NCBI GenBank assembly: GCA_965646165.1
Contig: CBFFYP010000013.1
Span: 6,576-70,575 of the forward strand
Direction of reading: 5' to 3'
Source: MGBC114844 sp910585855
GTDB taxonomy: Bacteria > Bacillota > Clostridia > Lachnospirales > Lachnospiraceae
Length of the DNA: 64,000 nt
Shown one piece after another: positions 33,263 to 42,757 of this stretch. Within the stretch, counting starts at the first letter, position 1. The number at the start of each line of letters is the position of its first letter. A program made the position numbers and the translations under genes. The notes beneath the pieces were generated by a model. It made no database searches, was not told the DNA's origin, and was given only the letters and a program-made list of their open reading frames with translations.

Positions 33263-33545
33263 GGCTTGTCCTCCCTTGTGTGTTGAGGAATAGTATAGCA
33301 GGCAAATGTCCGTGAAATGTTACAGTGGACTATTTTTTCAATGTATTTGATGAATTATTTGAAGTAGAAGTATAAAATCTGGAGATTTCATTCTATTATA
33401 GAGTAGCATTTATACATGATAGGTATAGCTATGAAATTTATTAGTAACTCACTAATTTATTAATATCTTGTATCTGTAAAGTGGTTTGTCTATAATTTTA
33501 TTTAAGAAATTTAATTTAAAAAATAAAATTTAGGAGGTACTTTTT

Positions 33546-33941
33546 ATGTTGAATGAAAATGTAAAGAAATTATTGGTAGAGAATATGTGGGATATAGCTA
33601 CTTGTACAGATACTGAGCCAAATGTTGTTCCTGTAGCATTTAAGGATATAACAGAAGATGGGAAATTGGTAGTAGGAGATGTATTTCTTGAAACTACGTT
33701 GAATAATTTGAAAGCGACTGATGGTAAAATTGCTATTTCTGTATATGATGCAAAATCTTTGGAAGGTTATCAGATTAAGGGAAATGCAGAGTATGTAACA
33801 GAGGGTACGATTGTAGATATGTTCAAGACTATGGTGGAAAAAATGTTTCATGGTGCAGCTACTGCAAAAGGTGCATTGATTATTACACCAGAAAAGGTTA
33901 TCGTGACTACTCCCGGAGCAAATAATAAAAAAGTTTTATAG
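33546..33941 (+). CDS. Pyridoxamine 5'-phosphate oxidase-fold protein
   Basis: 131 residues. MWDIATCTDTEPNVVPVAF and IAISVYDAKSLEGYQIKGNA match the small flavin-binding split-barrel family. Such proteins bind FMN or related cofactors; the substrate is unknown. TAGGAGG precedes the ATG. It stands alone with its own terminator. Confidence 0.85.
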   Translation: MLNENVKKLLVENMWDIATCTDTEPNVVPVAFKDITEDGKLVVGDVFLETTLNNLKATDGKIAISVYDAKSLEGYQIKGNAEYVTEGTIVDMFKTMVEKMFHGAATAKGALIITPEKVIVTTPGANNKKVL

Positions 33942-33957
33942 GGTAATAAAAGAGATT

Positions 33958-33994
33958 GGATACAGAGTTTTAAAAATTTCTCTGTATCCTTTTT
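33958..33994 (+). terminator. Terminator after the split-barrel protein gene
   Basis: GGATACAGAG (33958-33967) and CTCTGTATCC (33980-33989) with TTTTTG. Confidence 0.85.
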
Positions 33995-34138
33995 GTATAA
34001 GCAGTAACAAAAATGGGTTGTTAATTTGTAGGAATTTGTTATAATAGATATGTAATGACTATGTTAAATGTGTATTTACCTAAAATTCAAATAGAATAAT
34101 TAAGAATTATAAAGAACACGCCGAGTTGAGGTAATTGT

Positions 34139-34524
34139 ATGTATAAACCAAAATTAGATAAGGATATTCGTTGTCCGTTGGAATATGGATTGGATTTATT
34201 TGGGGGAAAATGGAATTCTCGAATTATTTGTGTACTGGCAGCAAAAAAAATTTGCGGTATAGTGAATTACGCAATGAACTTACTAATATTACGGATGCGG
34301 TTCTTGGTGTTTCACTGAAATCATTGATAAAAAATGAAATGATAAATCGGCAATCTTATGATGAGATTCCGCCTAGAGTAGAATATTCACTGACAGAAAA
34401 GGGATTATCTGTTGTTCCTATTTTGCAGAGTATTTGTCAGTGGTCAGGTATTTATCATAAAGAAGATTCAGAAAATACTATGTCATATTGCCAGAAATGT
34501 GATTATAATGGCAGTGAAAGATAA
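34139..34524 (+). pseudogene. HxlR-family regulator with frameshift in a poly-A tract
   Basis: From the ATG at 34139 (GAGGT upstream) the frame reads MYKPKLDKDIRCPLEYGLDL, FGGKWNSRIICVLAAKK, a normal HxlR start. The remainder, KNLRYSELRNELTNITDAVL and YDEIPPRVEYSLTEKGLSV, lies in another frame. They join at the run of eight A bases 34243-34250; nine would restore the frame. It may be a pseudogene, a slippage-controlled gene or a sequencing error. Confidence 0.8.
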
Positions 34525-34616
34525 TGAGAGAGTAGAACAAACAGGCAAAACGGATAAAACAGGCAACAGGTATATTAAAAATAATAATAAATTTAAAATT
34601 AGAAGGGAAAAGAGAA

Positions 34617-35138
34617 ATGAATATTCAGCTTGTAAAATTAACGAATGAATATAAAGAACAGTTGTTCGAAATGTTGACTGAATGGAAAAATGATATTATA
34701 ATGAACCATACTAATAAATCTCCATCCAAAATATGGATAAATGATTTTCATGATTTTGATAATTATTTAAAAAACCTTAATAAAGAAGAAGCAGAAGATG
34801 GTTTTGTTCCTGATACAACGTTATTTTGTCTTGATAAAGATAGAAATATTTTTGTAGGAGCTGTTAATATTCGTCATTACTTAAATGATGAATTATTGAA
34901 AATGGGTGGTCATATAGGAGATGGCATCAGACCTAGTGAAAGAAGAAAAGGTTATGCAACGGCAATGATTGCCTTGGCACTAGAAGAGTGTAAAAAACTT
35001 GGTATTAATAAAGTTTTGATGTGCTGCGATAAAGAAAATATTGGTTCAATGAAATCAATTATTTATAATGGTGGAGTATTAGAAAATGAAGTAGAAGAGA
35101 ATGGACATATTAGACAGCGTTATTGGATCGAATTGTAA
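34617..35138 (+). CDS. GNAT-family N-acetyltransferase
   Basis: 173 residues. The acetyl-CoA-binding motif is RPSERRKGYATAMIALALEE and the following VLMCCDKENIGSMKSIIYNG is the typical C-terminal part. The closest pattern is the group of single-gene acetyltransferases of unknown substrate. AGAAGGGA lies before the ATG. The gap to 35367 is AT-rich and holds nothing I can identify. Confidence 0.9.
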   Translation: MNIQLVKLTNEYKEQLFEMLTEWKNDIIMNHTNKSPSKIWINDFHDFDNYLKNLNKEEAEDGFVPDTTLFCLDKDRNIFVGAVNIRHYLNDELLKMGGHIGDGIRPSERRKGYATAMIALALEECKKLGINKVLMCCDKENIGSMKSIIYNGGVLENEVEENGHIRQRYWIEL

Positions 35139-35367
35139 AATTTAGATTTATAAAAATATAGAACAGAGTCAAAAAGATTTTATTTTATACTTGAAATTTT
35201 AATTCTGCGTGAAATATATGTTTTATGCAGAATTAAATGGTTATTTTTCACAAAATTTACTTTATATTTTTATATATTTTTTACTTTTAAACTTAACTAT
35301 TATTTTAAGTTCCGTTTTTAATCGTTTATTTCTATTCAATAAAAATTTTAAAGAAAGGAAGAATTTT

Positions 35368-36411
35368 ATGAATTATAAATATCATGAAGAAGAAGCAAAA
35401 AAAAACATTTTAAAATTACGCAAAAAATTAAAAGAACTTCCGCCTTACTGTAAAGATTTTATTTTAAATCTGGAAACTACCACCACCACAAGAACCAGAC
35501 TTGGATATGTTCAAGATATGCAGATTTTTTTTCATTTTTTATTAGAAATGAATCCTCTTTTTGAAAATAAAACCATACATGATATCACATTGAATGATCT
35601 AGATCAATTAACAATTTCTGATATAGATGAATATATGTCATGGCTAGATCTTTATTATAATGGAGAAAAAGAAAACCAGAATAAAAATCCCGGAAAATAT
35701 CGTAAAATTTCTTCTTTACGAACTTTTTACAGCTATTTTTGTAAAGTAGAACGAATGAAAAGCAATCCTGCTGCCTTGGCAAATACACCAAAATTGCCAG
35801 AACACGATATTGTTATTTTAGAACCAAACGAAGTTGCTGAAATCATTGATTATGCCGAATCCGGTGAAAAATTAACAAAAGCACAAAAACGCTACGCTCC
35901 CCTTACTCGTCTTCGTGATGTCGCTGTTTTAGTTTTATTACTAGGAACTGGTATTCGTGTATCTGAGTGTGTAGGATTAGATTTAACCCATTTTGATTTT
36001 AAAAATAATACATTTACTGTAATTCGAAAAGGAGGAAAAGAAAATCGAATTTACTTTGGAGAAGAAGTCCGTCAGGCTCTTTTAGATTACTTAGAAGAAG
36101 GACGCCCTCTTCTAAAACCCTCTCCAGAAGAATCCGCTCTTTTTCTCTCCATTCAACATAAACGAATTTCCGTTCGTGCTGTACAAGATCTAGTTAAAAA
36201 ATACGGCAAAATGCTAGAAACCAATAAATCCATTTCTCCGCATAAACTCCGCCATACATTTGGTACAAACATTTATCAGGAAACCGGCGGTGATATCTAT
36301 GCGGCAGCGGAATTATTAGGACACTCTTCTATTGAAACAACCAGAAAACACTATGCCAAATTTTCGAATGAACGAAGAAAACAACTATCAAATATTATAA
36401 AATTAAGATAA
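35368..36411 (+). CDS. Tyrosine recombinase, XerS/XerD-like
   Basis: 347 residues from the ATG at 35368 (AAAGGAAG upstream). The SAM-like DNA-binding domain occupies about 1-155, with a central spacer (GEKENQNKNPGKYR). Catalytic residues: Arg in GTGIRVSE, Lys in RKGGKENR, His and Arg in HKLRHTFG, His in LGHSS and Tyr in HYAKFSN. The length and single-gene setting suit a chromosome-dimer-resolving Xer enzyme rather than a phage integrase, since no phage genes are near. I found no dif site beside it. Confidence 0.85.
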   Translation: MNYKYHEEEAKKNILKLRKKLKELPPYCKDFILNLETTTTTRTRLGYVQDMQIFFHFLLEMNPLFENKTIHDITLNDLDQLTISDIDEYMSWLDLYYNGEKENQNKNPGKYRKISSLRTFYSYFCKVERMKSNPAALANTPKLPEHDIVILEPNEVAEIIDYAESGEKLTKAQKRYAPLTRLRDVAVLVLLLGTGIRVSECVGLDLTHFDFKNNTFTVIRKGGKENRIYFGEEVRQALLDYLEEGRPLLKPSPEESALFLSIQHKRISVRAVQDLVKKYGKMLETNKSISPHKLRHTFGTNIYQETGGDIYAAAELLGHSSIETTRKHYAKFSNERRKQLSNIIKLR

Positions 36412-36462
36412 AATTCTCTTCTTTACAAAAATACAATCTTCTAACCTTTCTATACCAATTAA

Positions 36463-36508
36463 AAAAGTAGTGACTGGATATAACCCCTTTTTTCCATTCA
36501 CTACTTTT
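36463..36508. terminator. Bidirectional terminator between xer and kduD
   Basis: AAAAGTAGTGA (36463-36473) and TCACTACTTTT (36498-36508), serving convergent genes. Confidence 0.75.
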
Positions 36509-36556
36509 CTTGTTTGTTTAAAATTCAAAATTCACATTAAATAAAATTTATATCAT

Positions 36557-37363
36557 TTATTTTGGCTGTTTCCCAATATAAGCAGCAATACCACCGTCTA
36601 CATAAAGAATTAATCCATTTACAAAATCAGATGCCGAAGAAGCCAAGAATACGGCTGGTCCTTGTAAGTCTTCTGCTTCACCCCAACGAGCAGCAGGAGT
36701 CTTTGCAATAATAAACTGATCGAACGGATGACGAGAACCATCCGGCTGAATCTCACGAAGCGGAGCTGTCTGAGGAGTTGCAATATAACCTGGTCCAATA
36801 CCATTGCACTGAATATTATATTCACCATATTCAGATGCAATATTCTTTGTAAGCATCTTTAAGCCGCCTTTTGCTGCTGCATAAGCAGAAACGGTTTCAC
36901 GTCCAAATTCAGACATCATAGAACAGATATTAATAATCTTTCCGCCACCCTTCTTAATCATAGAAGGGATAACAGCCTTAGCAACAATAAAAGGACCATT
37001 TAAATCGATGTCAATGACTTGTCTAAAATCTTTTGCAGACATTTCGATCATAGGAATTCTTTTGATAATCCCTGCATTATTAACCAAAATATCAATAACA
37101 CCCACTTCTTTTTCAATCTTTTCTACCATTTCATTTACTTGGTCTTCATCTGTAACGTCACATACATAGCCATGTGCTTCGATTCCCTGCTCCTTATAAG
37201 AAGCAATTCCCTTATCAACTAATTCCTGCTTAATATCATTAAATACAATCGTTGCACCTGCTGCCGCATAAGCACTTGCAATCGCAAAACCAATTCCATA
37301 AGATGCTCCTGTTACTAATGCTACTTTTCCTTCAAGGGAAAATTTCTCAATAAAAGAACCCAT
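36557..37363 (-). CDS. kduD: SDR dehydrogenase, KduD / gluconate 5-dehydrogenase type
   Basis: 268 residues. NAD(P) motif TGASYGIGFA, NNAG, catalytic YAAAK and the end PAVFLASSASDFVNGLILYV with DGG identify the gluconate 5-dehydrogenase/KduD branch. Together with the adjacent KduI it would convert 2,5-diketo-3-deoxygluconate to 2-keto-3-deoxygluconate in uronate or pectin catabolism. GGAGGT lies before the ATG. Confidence 0.85.
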   Translation of the reverse strand: MGSFIEKFSLEGKVALVTGASYGIGFAIASAYAAAGATIVFNDIKQELVDKGIASYKEQGIEAHGYVCDVTDEDQVNEMVEKIEKEVGVIDILVNNAGIIKRIPMIEMSAKDFRQVIDIDLNGPFIVAKAVIPSMIKKGGGKIINICSMMSEFGRETVSAYAAAKGGLKMLTKNIASEYGEYNIQCNGIGPGYIATPQTAPLREIQPDGSRHPFDQFIIAKTPAARWGEAEDLQGPAVFLASSASDFVNGLILYVDGGIAAYIGKQPK

Positions 37364-37435
37364 TTTAATTTACCTCCATAAATATTATTTTATTATAAAG
37401 AGTAACAGATACTCTTATAATTTATTTTAAATTTT

Positions 37436-38299
37436 TTATCTTAAATCCTTCATATCTACGCCGTCCATATCGTCAAAATCCTGATTTTCTCCTACCATAC
37501 CCCAAATGAAAGTATAAGCATGTGTAGCAGAAGCACAATGAATCGACCAACTTGGAGAAATAACCGCTTCTTCATTTCTCATTACAATATGTCTGGTTTC
37601 TGTAGGTTCACCCATATAGTGAAATACAACTGCATCTTCTGGAACATCAAAATACAAATAAACTTCCATTCTCCGATCATGCGTATGACAAGGCATTGTA
37701 TTCCAAACACTGCCCGGCTCTAATTTTGTCATCCCCATCTCTAACTGACAGCTTTCTACTTGTCCCGGCAAAATATATTTACAAATGGTACGATGATTGG
37801 CATCCTCTAAACATCCTAATTCTACTTTATTACAATCCTTTACAATTACAACGCCTTCTTCCGGTGTTCCCTCTGGCTTAATCAATACGGTAGGATAGGT
37901 CATATGTGCTGGTGCACTATTCATATATAATTTAGCAGGATTAGAAGCATCTACACTTTTAAAAGAAATCTCCTTTGTCCCCATACCAATATACATAGCC
38001 TCTTTATAAGCAACCGTATACTCCTTTTTGTCAACCGTAACGACTGCAGTTCCACCGATATTAATAATACCAAGTTCCCGTCTTTGACAAAAATACTCTG
38101 CTCTTAACTCATCTCCTGCTGTTAAAACCAGTGTCTGATGAACCGGTGTAGCCGAACCAGTAATAATACGGTCAATATGGCTGTATACCAGTTTAATTTC
38201 ATCAGGGACAAATACATTTTGAATTAAAAATTCCTCACGCAGTCTGTTCGTATCATAATATTTCATATCTTTTGGACTTGCTGCTGTTCTTAATTCCAT
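37436..38299 (-). CDS. kduI: 5-dehydro-4-deoxy-D-glucuronate isomerase
   Basis: 287 residues with the cupin fold of KduI. The metal-binding histidines are visible in MPCHTHDRRMEVYLYF and WSIHCASATHAYTFIWGMVG; the start METRTAAS-like MELRTAASPKDMKYYDTNRL is diagnostic. It acts before KduD in breakdown of unsaturated uronates. The genes are in one orientation with 72 bases between them. Confidence 0.95.
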   Translation of the reverse strand: MELRTAASPKDMKYYDTNRLREEFLIQNVFVPDEIKLVYSHIDRIITGSATPVHQTLVLTAGDELRAEYFCQRRELGIINIGGTAVVTVDKKEYTVAYKEAMYIGMGTKEISFKSVDASNPAKLYMNSAPAHMTYPTVLIKPEGTPEEGVVIVKDCNKVELGCLEDANHRTICKYILPGQVESCQLEMGMTKLEPGSVWNTMPCHTHDRRMEVYLYFDVPEDAVVFHYMGEPTETRHIVMRNEEAVISPSWSIHCASATHAYTFIWGMVGENQDFDDMDGVDMKDLR

Positions 38300-38340
38300 C
38301 TTTTTTCTCCTTTTTTATAAATTTTTATAAAACTATATAG

Positions 38341-38370
38341 TTTAGATTATCTATTTAGATAGAATCTAAA
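38341..38370. promoter_or_regulatory. Dyad upstream of kduI, candidate IclR/KdgR operator
   Basis: TTTAGATT and AATCTAAA lie 14 bases apart and enclose a second palindrome, ATCTATTTAGAT (38349-38360). Its place between the IclR gene and kduI suggests it is the control site. Confidence 0.6.
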
Positions 38371-38398
38371 TTATTTCAATTAAATATACCACTATTTT

Positions 38399-39166
38399 TT
38401 ATTTTAATATGCGAAATCCCATTCGTTCTGAAATCTTTTTTGCTGTCTGACAAATGATTTGACTGTATTCTTCATCTTTTTCTGCTGTAAAAAAACTAGA
38501 TGGTCCAGCCGAACTAATAGCCGCAATAATCTTTCCACGATAATCATAAACCGGAGCCGCAATACAACGAATCCCTTTGTCATGCTCTTCATTATCCACT
38601 GTCCATCCACGCATCCGTCCAACTTTAATTTCTTCTAAAACCGCCTCAGGAGAAAGCAGCGTGGTTTCTGTAAGCTGCTCCATAAAACAATTTCTTAAAA
38701 TAGCTAAAATAGTTTGATTATCTGTATCTAAAAGTAAACTTTTTCCAAGCCCGGAACAATAAACAGGAATCCTCTTTCCAATCTGAGAATAAAGCCGCAA
38801 ATTCTTTGTTACTTCTACTTTATCAATATAAACTGCATCACTTCCATCTAAAATAGCAAGATGAGAAGATTGTCCGAGTTTTGCTGTTAATTCATTTAAA
38901 AACGGTTTTGCTTCTGTTGTCAATTCAATACTTCCTAATTTTCGACTGGTTAATTCCACAAACTGCATCCCTAAACTGTAAACACCATCTGCTGTCTTTT
39001 CCAAATAACCTCTATCTGTAATCGCATTTAATATTCTGTGTGCCGTACTCTTATTTAATGAAAGCCGTCGTGCAACATCAGAAACACCCAATCCCTGCGG
39101 CTCTAAAGCCAACAATTCAATAATATCAAAAGTACGATCAATAACTTGTACACCTTTTTCTGACAT
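38399..39166 (-). CDS. IclR-family regulator, probable KdgR
   Basis: 255 residues. N-terminal winged helix (LGVSDVARRLSLNKSTAHRI, then RGYLEK) and the C-terminal IclR effector domain (CSGLGKSLLLD, GIRCIAAPVYDYRGKIIAAI). Being upstream of kduI and kduD in the same orientation, it is the likely regulator that senses a ketodeoxyuronate. Confidence 0.9.
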   Translation of the reverse strand: MSEKGVQVIDRTFDIIELLALEPQGLGVSDVARRLSLNKSTAHRILNAITDRGYLEKTADGVYSLGMQFVELTSRKLGSIELTTEAKPFLNELTAKLGQSSHLAILDGSDAVYIDKVEVTKNLRLYSQIGKRIPVYCSGLGKSLLLDTDNQTILAILRNCFMEQLTETTLLSPEAVLEEIKVGRMRGWTVDNEEHDKGIRCIAAPVYDYRGKIIAAISSAGPSSFFTAEKDEEYSQIICQTAKKISERMGFRILK

Positions 39167-39279
39167 ATGATGAGTACTCCTTTTTTATTGTTTCATATTA
39201 TGAACCGCTGTATCATTATTATAACACATCTAATAAAAATGTGCAAGCGGTATCTCAAAATATTTTCCTATTTCTTATA

Positions 39280-39330
39280 AAAAAACAGAAAAGAAATAGT
39301 TTGCTCTCCCTATCTCTTTCCTGTTTAATT
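39280..39330 (-). terminator. Terminator of the cytidylate-kinase-like gene
   Basis: On the minus strand AAACAGGAAAGAGATAG and CTATTTCTTTTCTGTTT pair imperfectly, followed by TTTTT. Confidence 0.65.
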
Positions 39331-39362
39331 GTCCTATACCAATATACGATTTATCTTTTATT

Positions 39363-40001
39363 CTAACCAAACGTAAATTTCTGCTGTTTTATTTTTACAA
39401 ACGCTTCAATCAACTGAACAGCACCCTCTACTCCTATTATCCCACTGTCAATCGAAAGATCATAACTCTTTGCCTCACCCCACTTTTTACTGGAATAATA
39501 GTTATAATAACTTGCTCGTTTTTTATCTGTTTTTACAATCATATCCTTTGCTTTATCATCTGTTAATTCATAAATCCGCTTAATTCTTCGAATCCGATCC
39601 TGCATACTGGCATGAATAAATACACTATAAGCATGCGGATAATCTTCTAACGCATAATCGGCACAGCGCCCGACAATAACACAAGATTCCTGATCGGCAA
39701 GTTTTTTAATTGCATCAAATTGAGCCAAAAAAACTTTATGATTAATTGGCATATCCATATATCCAGAGGAAGAATACCCCATAGAATATGTATCCATAAC
39801 AAGTGAATATAAAAAACTGCTGGTCGGCTTTTCATCATGTGACTCAAATAACTCATGACATAATCCGCTTTCTTTTGCTGCCACTGCAAGAAGTTCCTTA
39901 TCATAACACTTTATTCCCAGCCTTTTTGCTAAAGTCTGTCCTATTTCTCTTCCTGCACTGCCATATTGCCTTCCGATCGTGATTACTAAATTATTATTCA
40001 T
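39363..40001 (-). CDS. Cytidylate kinase-like family protein
   Basis: 212 residues. The start VITIGRQYGSAGREIGQTLA carries a P-loop variant (GRQYGSAGREIG) of the cytidylate-kinase-like family, not the GPSGSGKS of true Cmk. CVIVGRCADYAL and the RASYYNYYSSKKWGEAKSYD segment are hallmarks. The substrate is unknown; it is not expected to replace Cmk. Confidence 0.85.
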   Translation of the reverse strand: MNNNLVITIGRQYGSAGREIGQTLAKRLGIKCYDKELLAVAAKESGLCHELFESHDEKPTSSFLYSLVMDTYSMGYSSSGYMDMPINHKVFLAQFDAIKKLADQESCVIVGRCADYALEDYPHAYSVFIHASMQDRIRRIKRIYELTDDKAKDMIVKTDKKRASYYNYYSSKKWGEAKSYDLSIDSGIIGVEGAVQLIEAFVKIKQQKFTFG

Positions 40002-40083
40002 AAGCCGCCTCTCCTTTCATCAGAACTCAATTCTTTCCTTATTCTCTATTATAAATTAAATTTTCCAAAAAGTATACCATTTT

Positions 40084-41019
40084 TTAAATTATTTCACATT
40101 GCAATTCAAGTTTTTGAAGAAGTTCAAGAAAATAATCTGGCATAGGCGCAGTAAACTCTATATACGCCCCGGAAGAAGGATGCACAAACCCTAAAACCCC
40201 AGCATGAAGTGTCTGTCCCTCCAAATAAGGAAACGGACAGTGCTCCGGTCCATACACCCGATCCCCCAAGACAGGATGCCCGATGCTCGCCAGATGTACC
40301 CGAATCTGATGCGTTCGTCCTGTTTCCAACTGACATTCAATATAACTATAACCATGACCGCAAGATAACACCCGATAATGCGTAACCGCTGCCTTTCCAT
40401 TTTTACAAAACACAGACATTTTTTTTCGATCCATCGGATGACGCCCAATAGGCGCATCAATAACCCCCTCCCGCTCCCGAAACATTCCATATACAATCGC
40501 ATAATATTTTCGTGTAATAGAATGTTCTTTTAACTGAACTGCAAGCGAAGCATGTGCTGCATCATTTTTACAGACAACCAACACTCCTGTAGTATCCCTG
40601 TCAATACGATGTACAATTCCGGGACGCATCACCCCATTAATCCCAGACAATTCCCCTTTACAATGAAAAAGCAATGCATTTACCAATGTTCCACTGTTAT
40701 GCCCAGCAGCAGGGTGCACCACCATTCCTTTCGGCTTATTTACCACAATCAAATCCGCATCTTCATATAAAATATCAAGTGATATCTCCTCCGGCAAAGC
40801 AGTGGGTTCTTCTAACTCGGGCAGATCTAATCGAATTTCATCTCCCATCCTTACTTCATACCGTGCCTTTACTGCTATCCCATTGACCAACACCCCACCA
40901 TCTTTTATAATCTTCTGCAAAAAAGAACGAGAAAATGCCCCCTCTTCTATTTCTGTTAAAAATTTATCAATTCTCTCCCCTGCCTGTTCTTCAGTTACAT
41001 AAACTTTCTTTTCCTGCAT
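40084..41019 (-). CDS. rluD: RluD-type 23S rRNA pseudouridine synthase
   Basis: 311 residues from the ATG at 41019; starts further upstream (TTG 41040) would overlap lspA. An S4 domain (EEQAGERIDKFLTEIEEGAF) precedes the catalytic domain with the aspartate in GIVHRIDRDTTGVLVVCKN. The end ETGRTHQIRVHLASIGHPVL is typical. Relatives modify U1911, U1915 and U1917 of 23S rRNA; other RluA-family targets are possible. Confidence 0.9.
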   Translation of the reverse strand: MQEKKVYVTEEQAGERIDKFLTEIEEGAFSRSFLQKIIKDGGVLVNGIAVKARYEVRMGDEIRLDLPELEEPTALPEEISLDILYEDADLIVVNKPKGMVVHPAAGHNSGTLVNALLFHCKGELSGINGVMRPGIVHRIDRDTTGVLVVCKNDAAHASLAVQLKEHSITRKYYAIVYGMFREREGVIDAPIGRHPMDRKKMSVFCKNGKAAVTHYRVLSCGHGYSYIECQLETGRTHQIRVHLASIGHPVLGDRVYGPEHCPFPYLEGQTLHAGVLGFVHPSSGAYIEFTAPMPDYFLELLQKLELQCEII

Positions 41020-41024
41020 CTTTT

Positions 41025-41537
41025 TCACCACCGAATCCAATCCTGTATTTCCTCTTCATTATAATAAAATAAAAAAAGCACCATTGCCAATATAACAGAC
41101 AATGTAACATAAATATCAGCAATATTAAATACAGGAAAATCAATTAATTTAAAATATAAAAAGTCTACCACATATCCATTTTTTATCCGATCTATCATAT
41201 TTCCGACCGCCCCGGCAAAACTAGCTACTATACAGATACGCAAAGGAACATACCGTTTCACAGCAGGAATCCGTCCATAAAGCCAAACCAGCCCCACCAT
41301 AATCAAAGCTGTTAAAATCAAAAAGATCCATCTCTGATTTTGAAATATCCCAAAAGCAGCCCCTCTATTTTCCAAATAAAAAAACTCAAAAACTCCCTCT
41401 ATCACCACAAAAGGCGCTTTATCTTTTAAATACAGCACTGCCAGCCATTTTACCCACTGATCCAATCCAGCCAAAATCAAAATCATAACTCCTGCTCCAA
41501 TCCAATTTTTCGCAGAAATCTTTTTTCTTTTTTTCAT
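41025..41537 (-). CDS. lspA: Lipoprotein signal peptidase II
   Basis: 170 residues, four membrane segments. The conserved motifs are NRGAAFGIF, GNMIDRIKNGYVVDFLYF and FNIADIYVTLSV with the two catalytic aspartates. It cleaves prolipoproteins after lipidation. It is between aroB and rluD, with 4 bases to aroB. Confidence 0.95.
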   Translation of the reverse strand: MKKRKKISAKNWIGAGVMILILAGLDQWVKWLAVLYLKDKAPFVVIEGVFEFFYLENRGAAFGIFQNQRWIFLILTALIMVGLVWLYGRIPAVKRYVPLRICIVASFAGAVGNMIDRIKNGYVVDFLYFKLIDFPVFNIADIYVTLSVILAMVLFLFYYNEEEIQDWIRW

Positions 41538-41541
41538 TTAT

Positions 41542-42639
41542 CTATTCCTCTGCTCCAATCTGTTTTAACGCTGTTTCCATCTCAGAATCAGAAACAGTAC
41601 GATCGATATAAGCATGCCCTATCTTTTCCAATAAAATAAACTTTACTTTTCCCTGCTCCATTTTTTTATCATTTTTACTGATCTCTATGATTTTCTGAGC
41701 CGACAGTCCTTCTATCGAAACTGCCATACCCAGTTTCTCCAATAACTGATATAACTGCTGATACCCCTGCTCCGTCAGCATCCCCCGATTTACTCCAATT
41801 CGATAGGATGCCAGCATACCAAGCCCTACACACTCTCCATGCAGCAAAGAAAAATTCATCAGACGCTCAATCGCATGTCCTAAAGTATGCCCAAAATTCA
41901 AAAGTGCCCGCTCCCCCTGCTCTTTCGGATCATGCTCCACCACCTGACATTTAATTTGACAACTCATAGAAATCATCTGCTCTAATACAGTAAGATCTCT
42001 CTTTCGAATCAATTCCATTTGACTTAATAACCATTGATAATACACCGCATCTTTAATCAAACCATGTTTTATAATCTCCCCCATACCAGACAAATACTCT
42101 TTCTCTGTTAAAGTATGCAAAACACTTAGATTCATATAAACCAACTTTGGCTGATAAAAAGCCCCCACCATATTTTTATAACAGTCAAAATCAACCCCTG
42201 TCTTTCCACCAATACTAGAATCCACCTGTGCCAGCAAAGAAGTAGGAAGCTGTATAAAATCGATACCACGCAAATAAGTAGCGGCCGCATATCCAGTCAA
42301 ATCCCCAACCACACCGCCACCCAATGCAAGAAGCAAATCTTTTCGTTCAAATTGATGAAGTATCAAAAATCGATACAATTCCTGCACCGTAGCAAGATTT
42401 TTTCTTTCCTCCCCTGCTAAAAAAGAAAACACCTCCACTCTCTTCGAAACGGGCAGCAAAAGTTCCTCTACCTGCTTTACATAATACCCTCCAACCGTAC
42501 TTTCTGTAACAATACAAATCTTTCGTTCCATACTATGCAGCTTTTGAAGCTCCTCACCTAACTTACTATAATCATTTTCAATTAAAATATCATATATTGG
42601 CTGTTCTTTTTGATCATGAACTGTTATTTTTTGTGACAT
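41542..42639 (-). CDS. aroB: 3-dehydroquinate synthase
   Basis: 365 residues from the ATG at 42639 (AGGAGA 7 bases upstream; a GTG directly before it is too close). NAD-binding ALGGGVVGDLTGYAAATY, the metal and active-site region MGEIIKHGLI and the histidines in LNFGHTLGHAIE and LLHGECVGLGM are present. It converts DAHP to 3-dehydroquinate in the shikimate pathway. Confidence 0.96.
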   Translation of the reverse strand: MSQKITVHDQKEQPIYDILIENDYSKLGEELQKLHSMERKICIVTESTVGGYYVKQVEELLLPVSKRVEVFSFLAGEERKNLATVQELYRFLILHQFERKDLLLALGGGVVGDLTGYAAATYLRGIDFIQLPTSLLAQVDSSIGGKTGVDFDCYKNMVGAFYQPKLVYMNLSVLHTLTEKEYLSGMGEIIKHGLIKDAVYYQWLLSQMELIRKRDLTVLEQMISMSCQIKCQVVEHDPKEQGERALLNFGHTLGHAIERLMNFSLLHGECVGLGMLASYRIGVNRGMLTEQGYQQLYQLLEKLGMAVSIEGLSAQKIIEISKNDKKMEQGKVKFILLEKIGHAYIDRTVSDSEMETALKQIGAEE

Positions 42640-42757
42640 CACGATTCTCCTCTCTTTTACTATTTTAAAGTTACTATTCTGCTTTCACTATACAATTATC
42701 GTTCATAAACTCAATTATCTTACATTCATATTAATCTAATCTCCTATCTTCTTCATT

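Noticed and set aside
35209..35367. Longer form of the tyrosine recombinase with a hydrophobic N-terminus
   Set aside because: The ATG at 35368 has AAAGGAAG at the right distance and gives the family's usual N-terminus; the upstream part is AT-rich and unlike recombinases.
34617..36411. Prophage or integrative element around the tyrosine recombinase
   Set aside because: No phage, conjugation or attachment-site sequences are nearby; neighbours are ordinary metabolic and regulatory genes.
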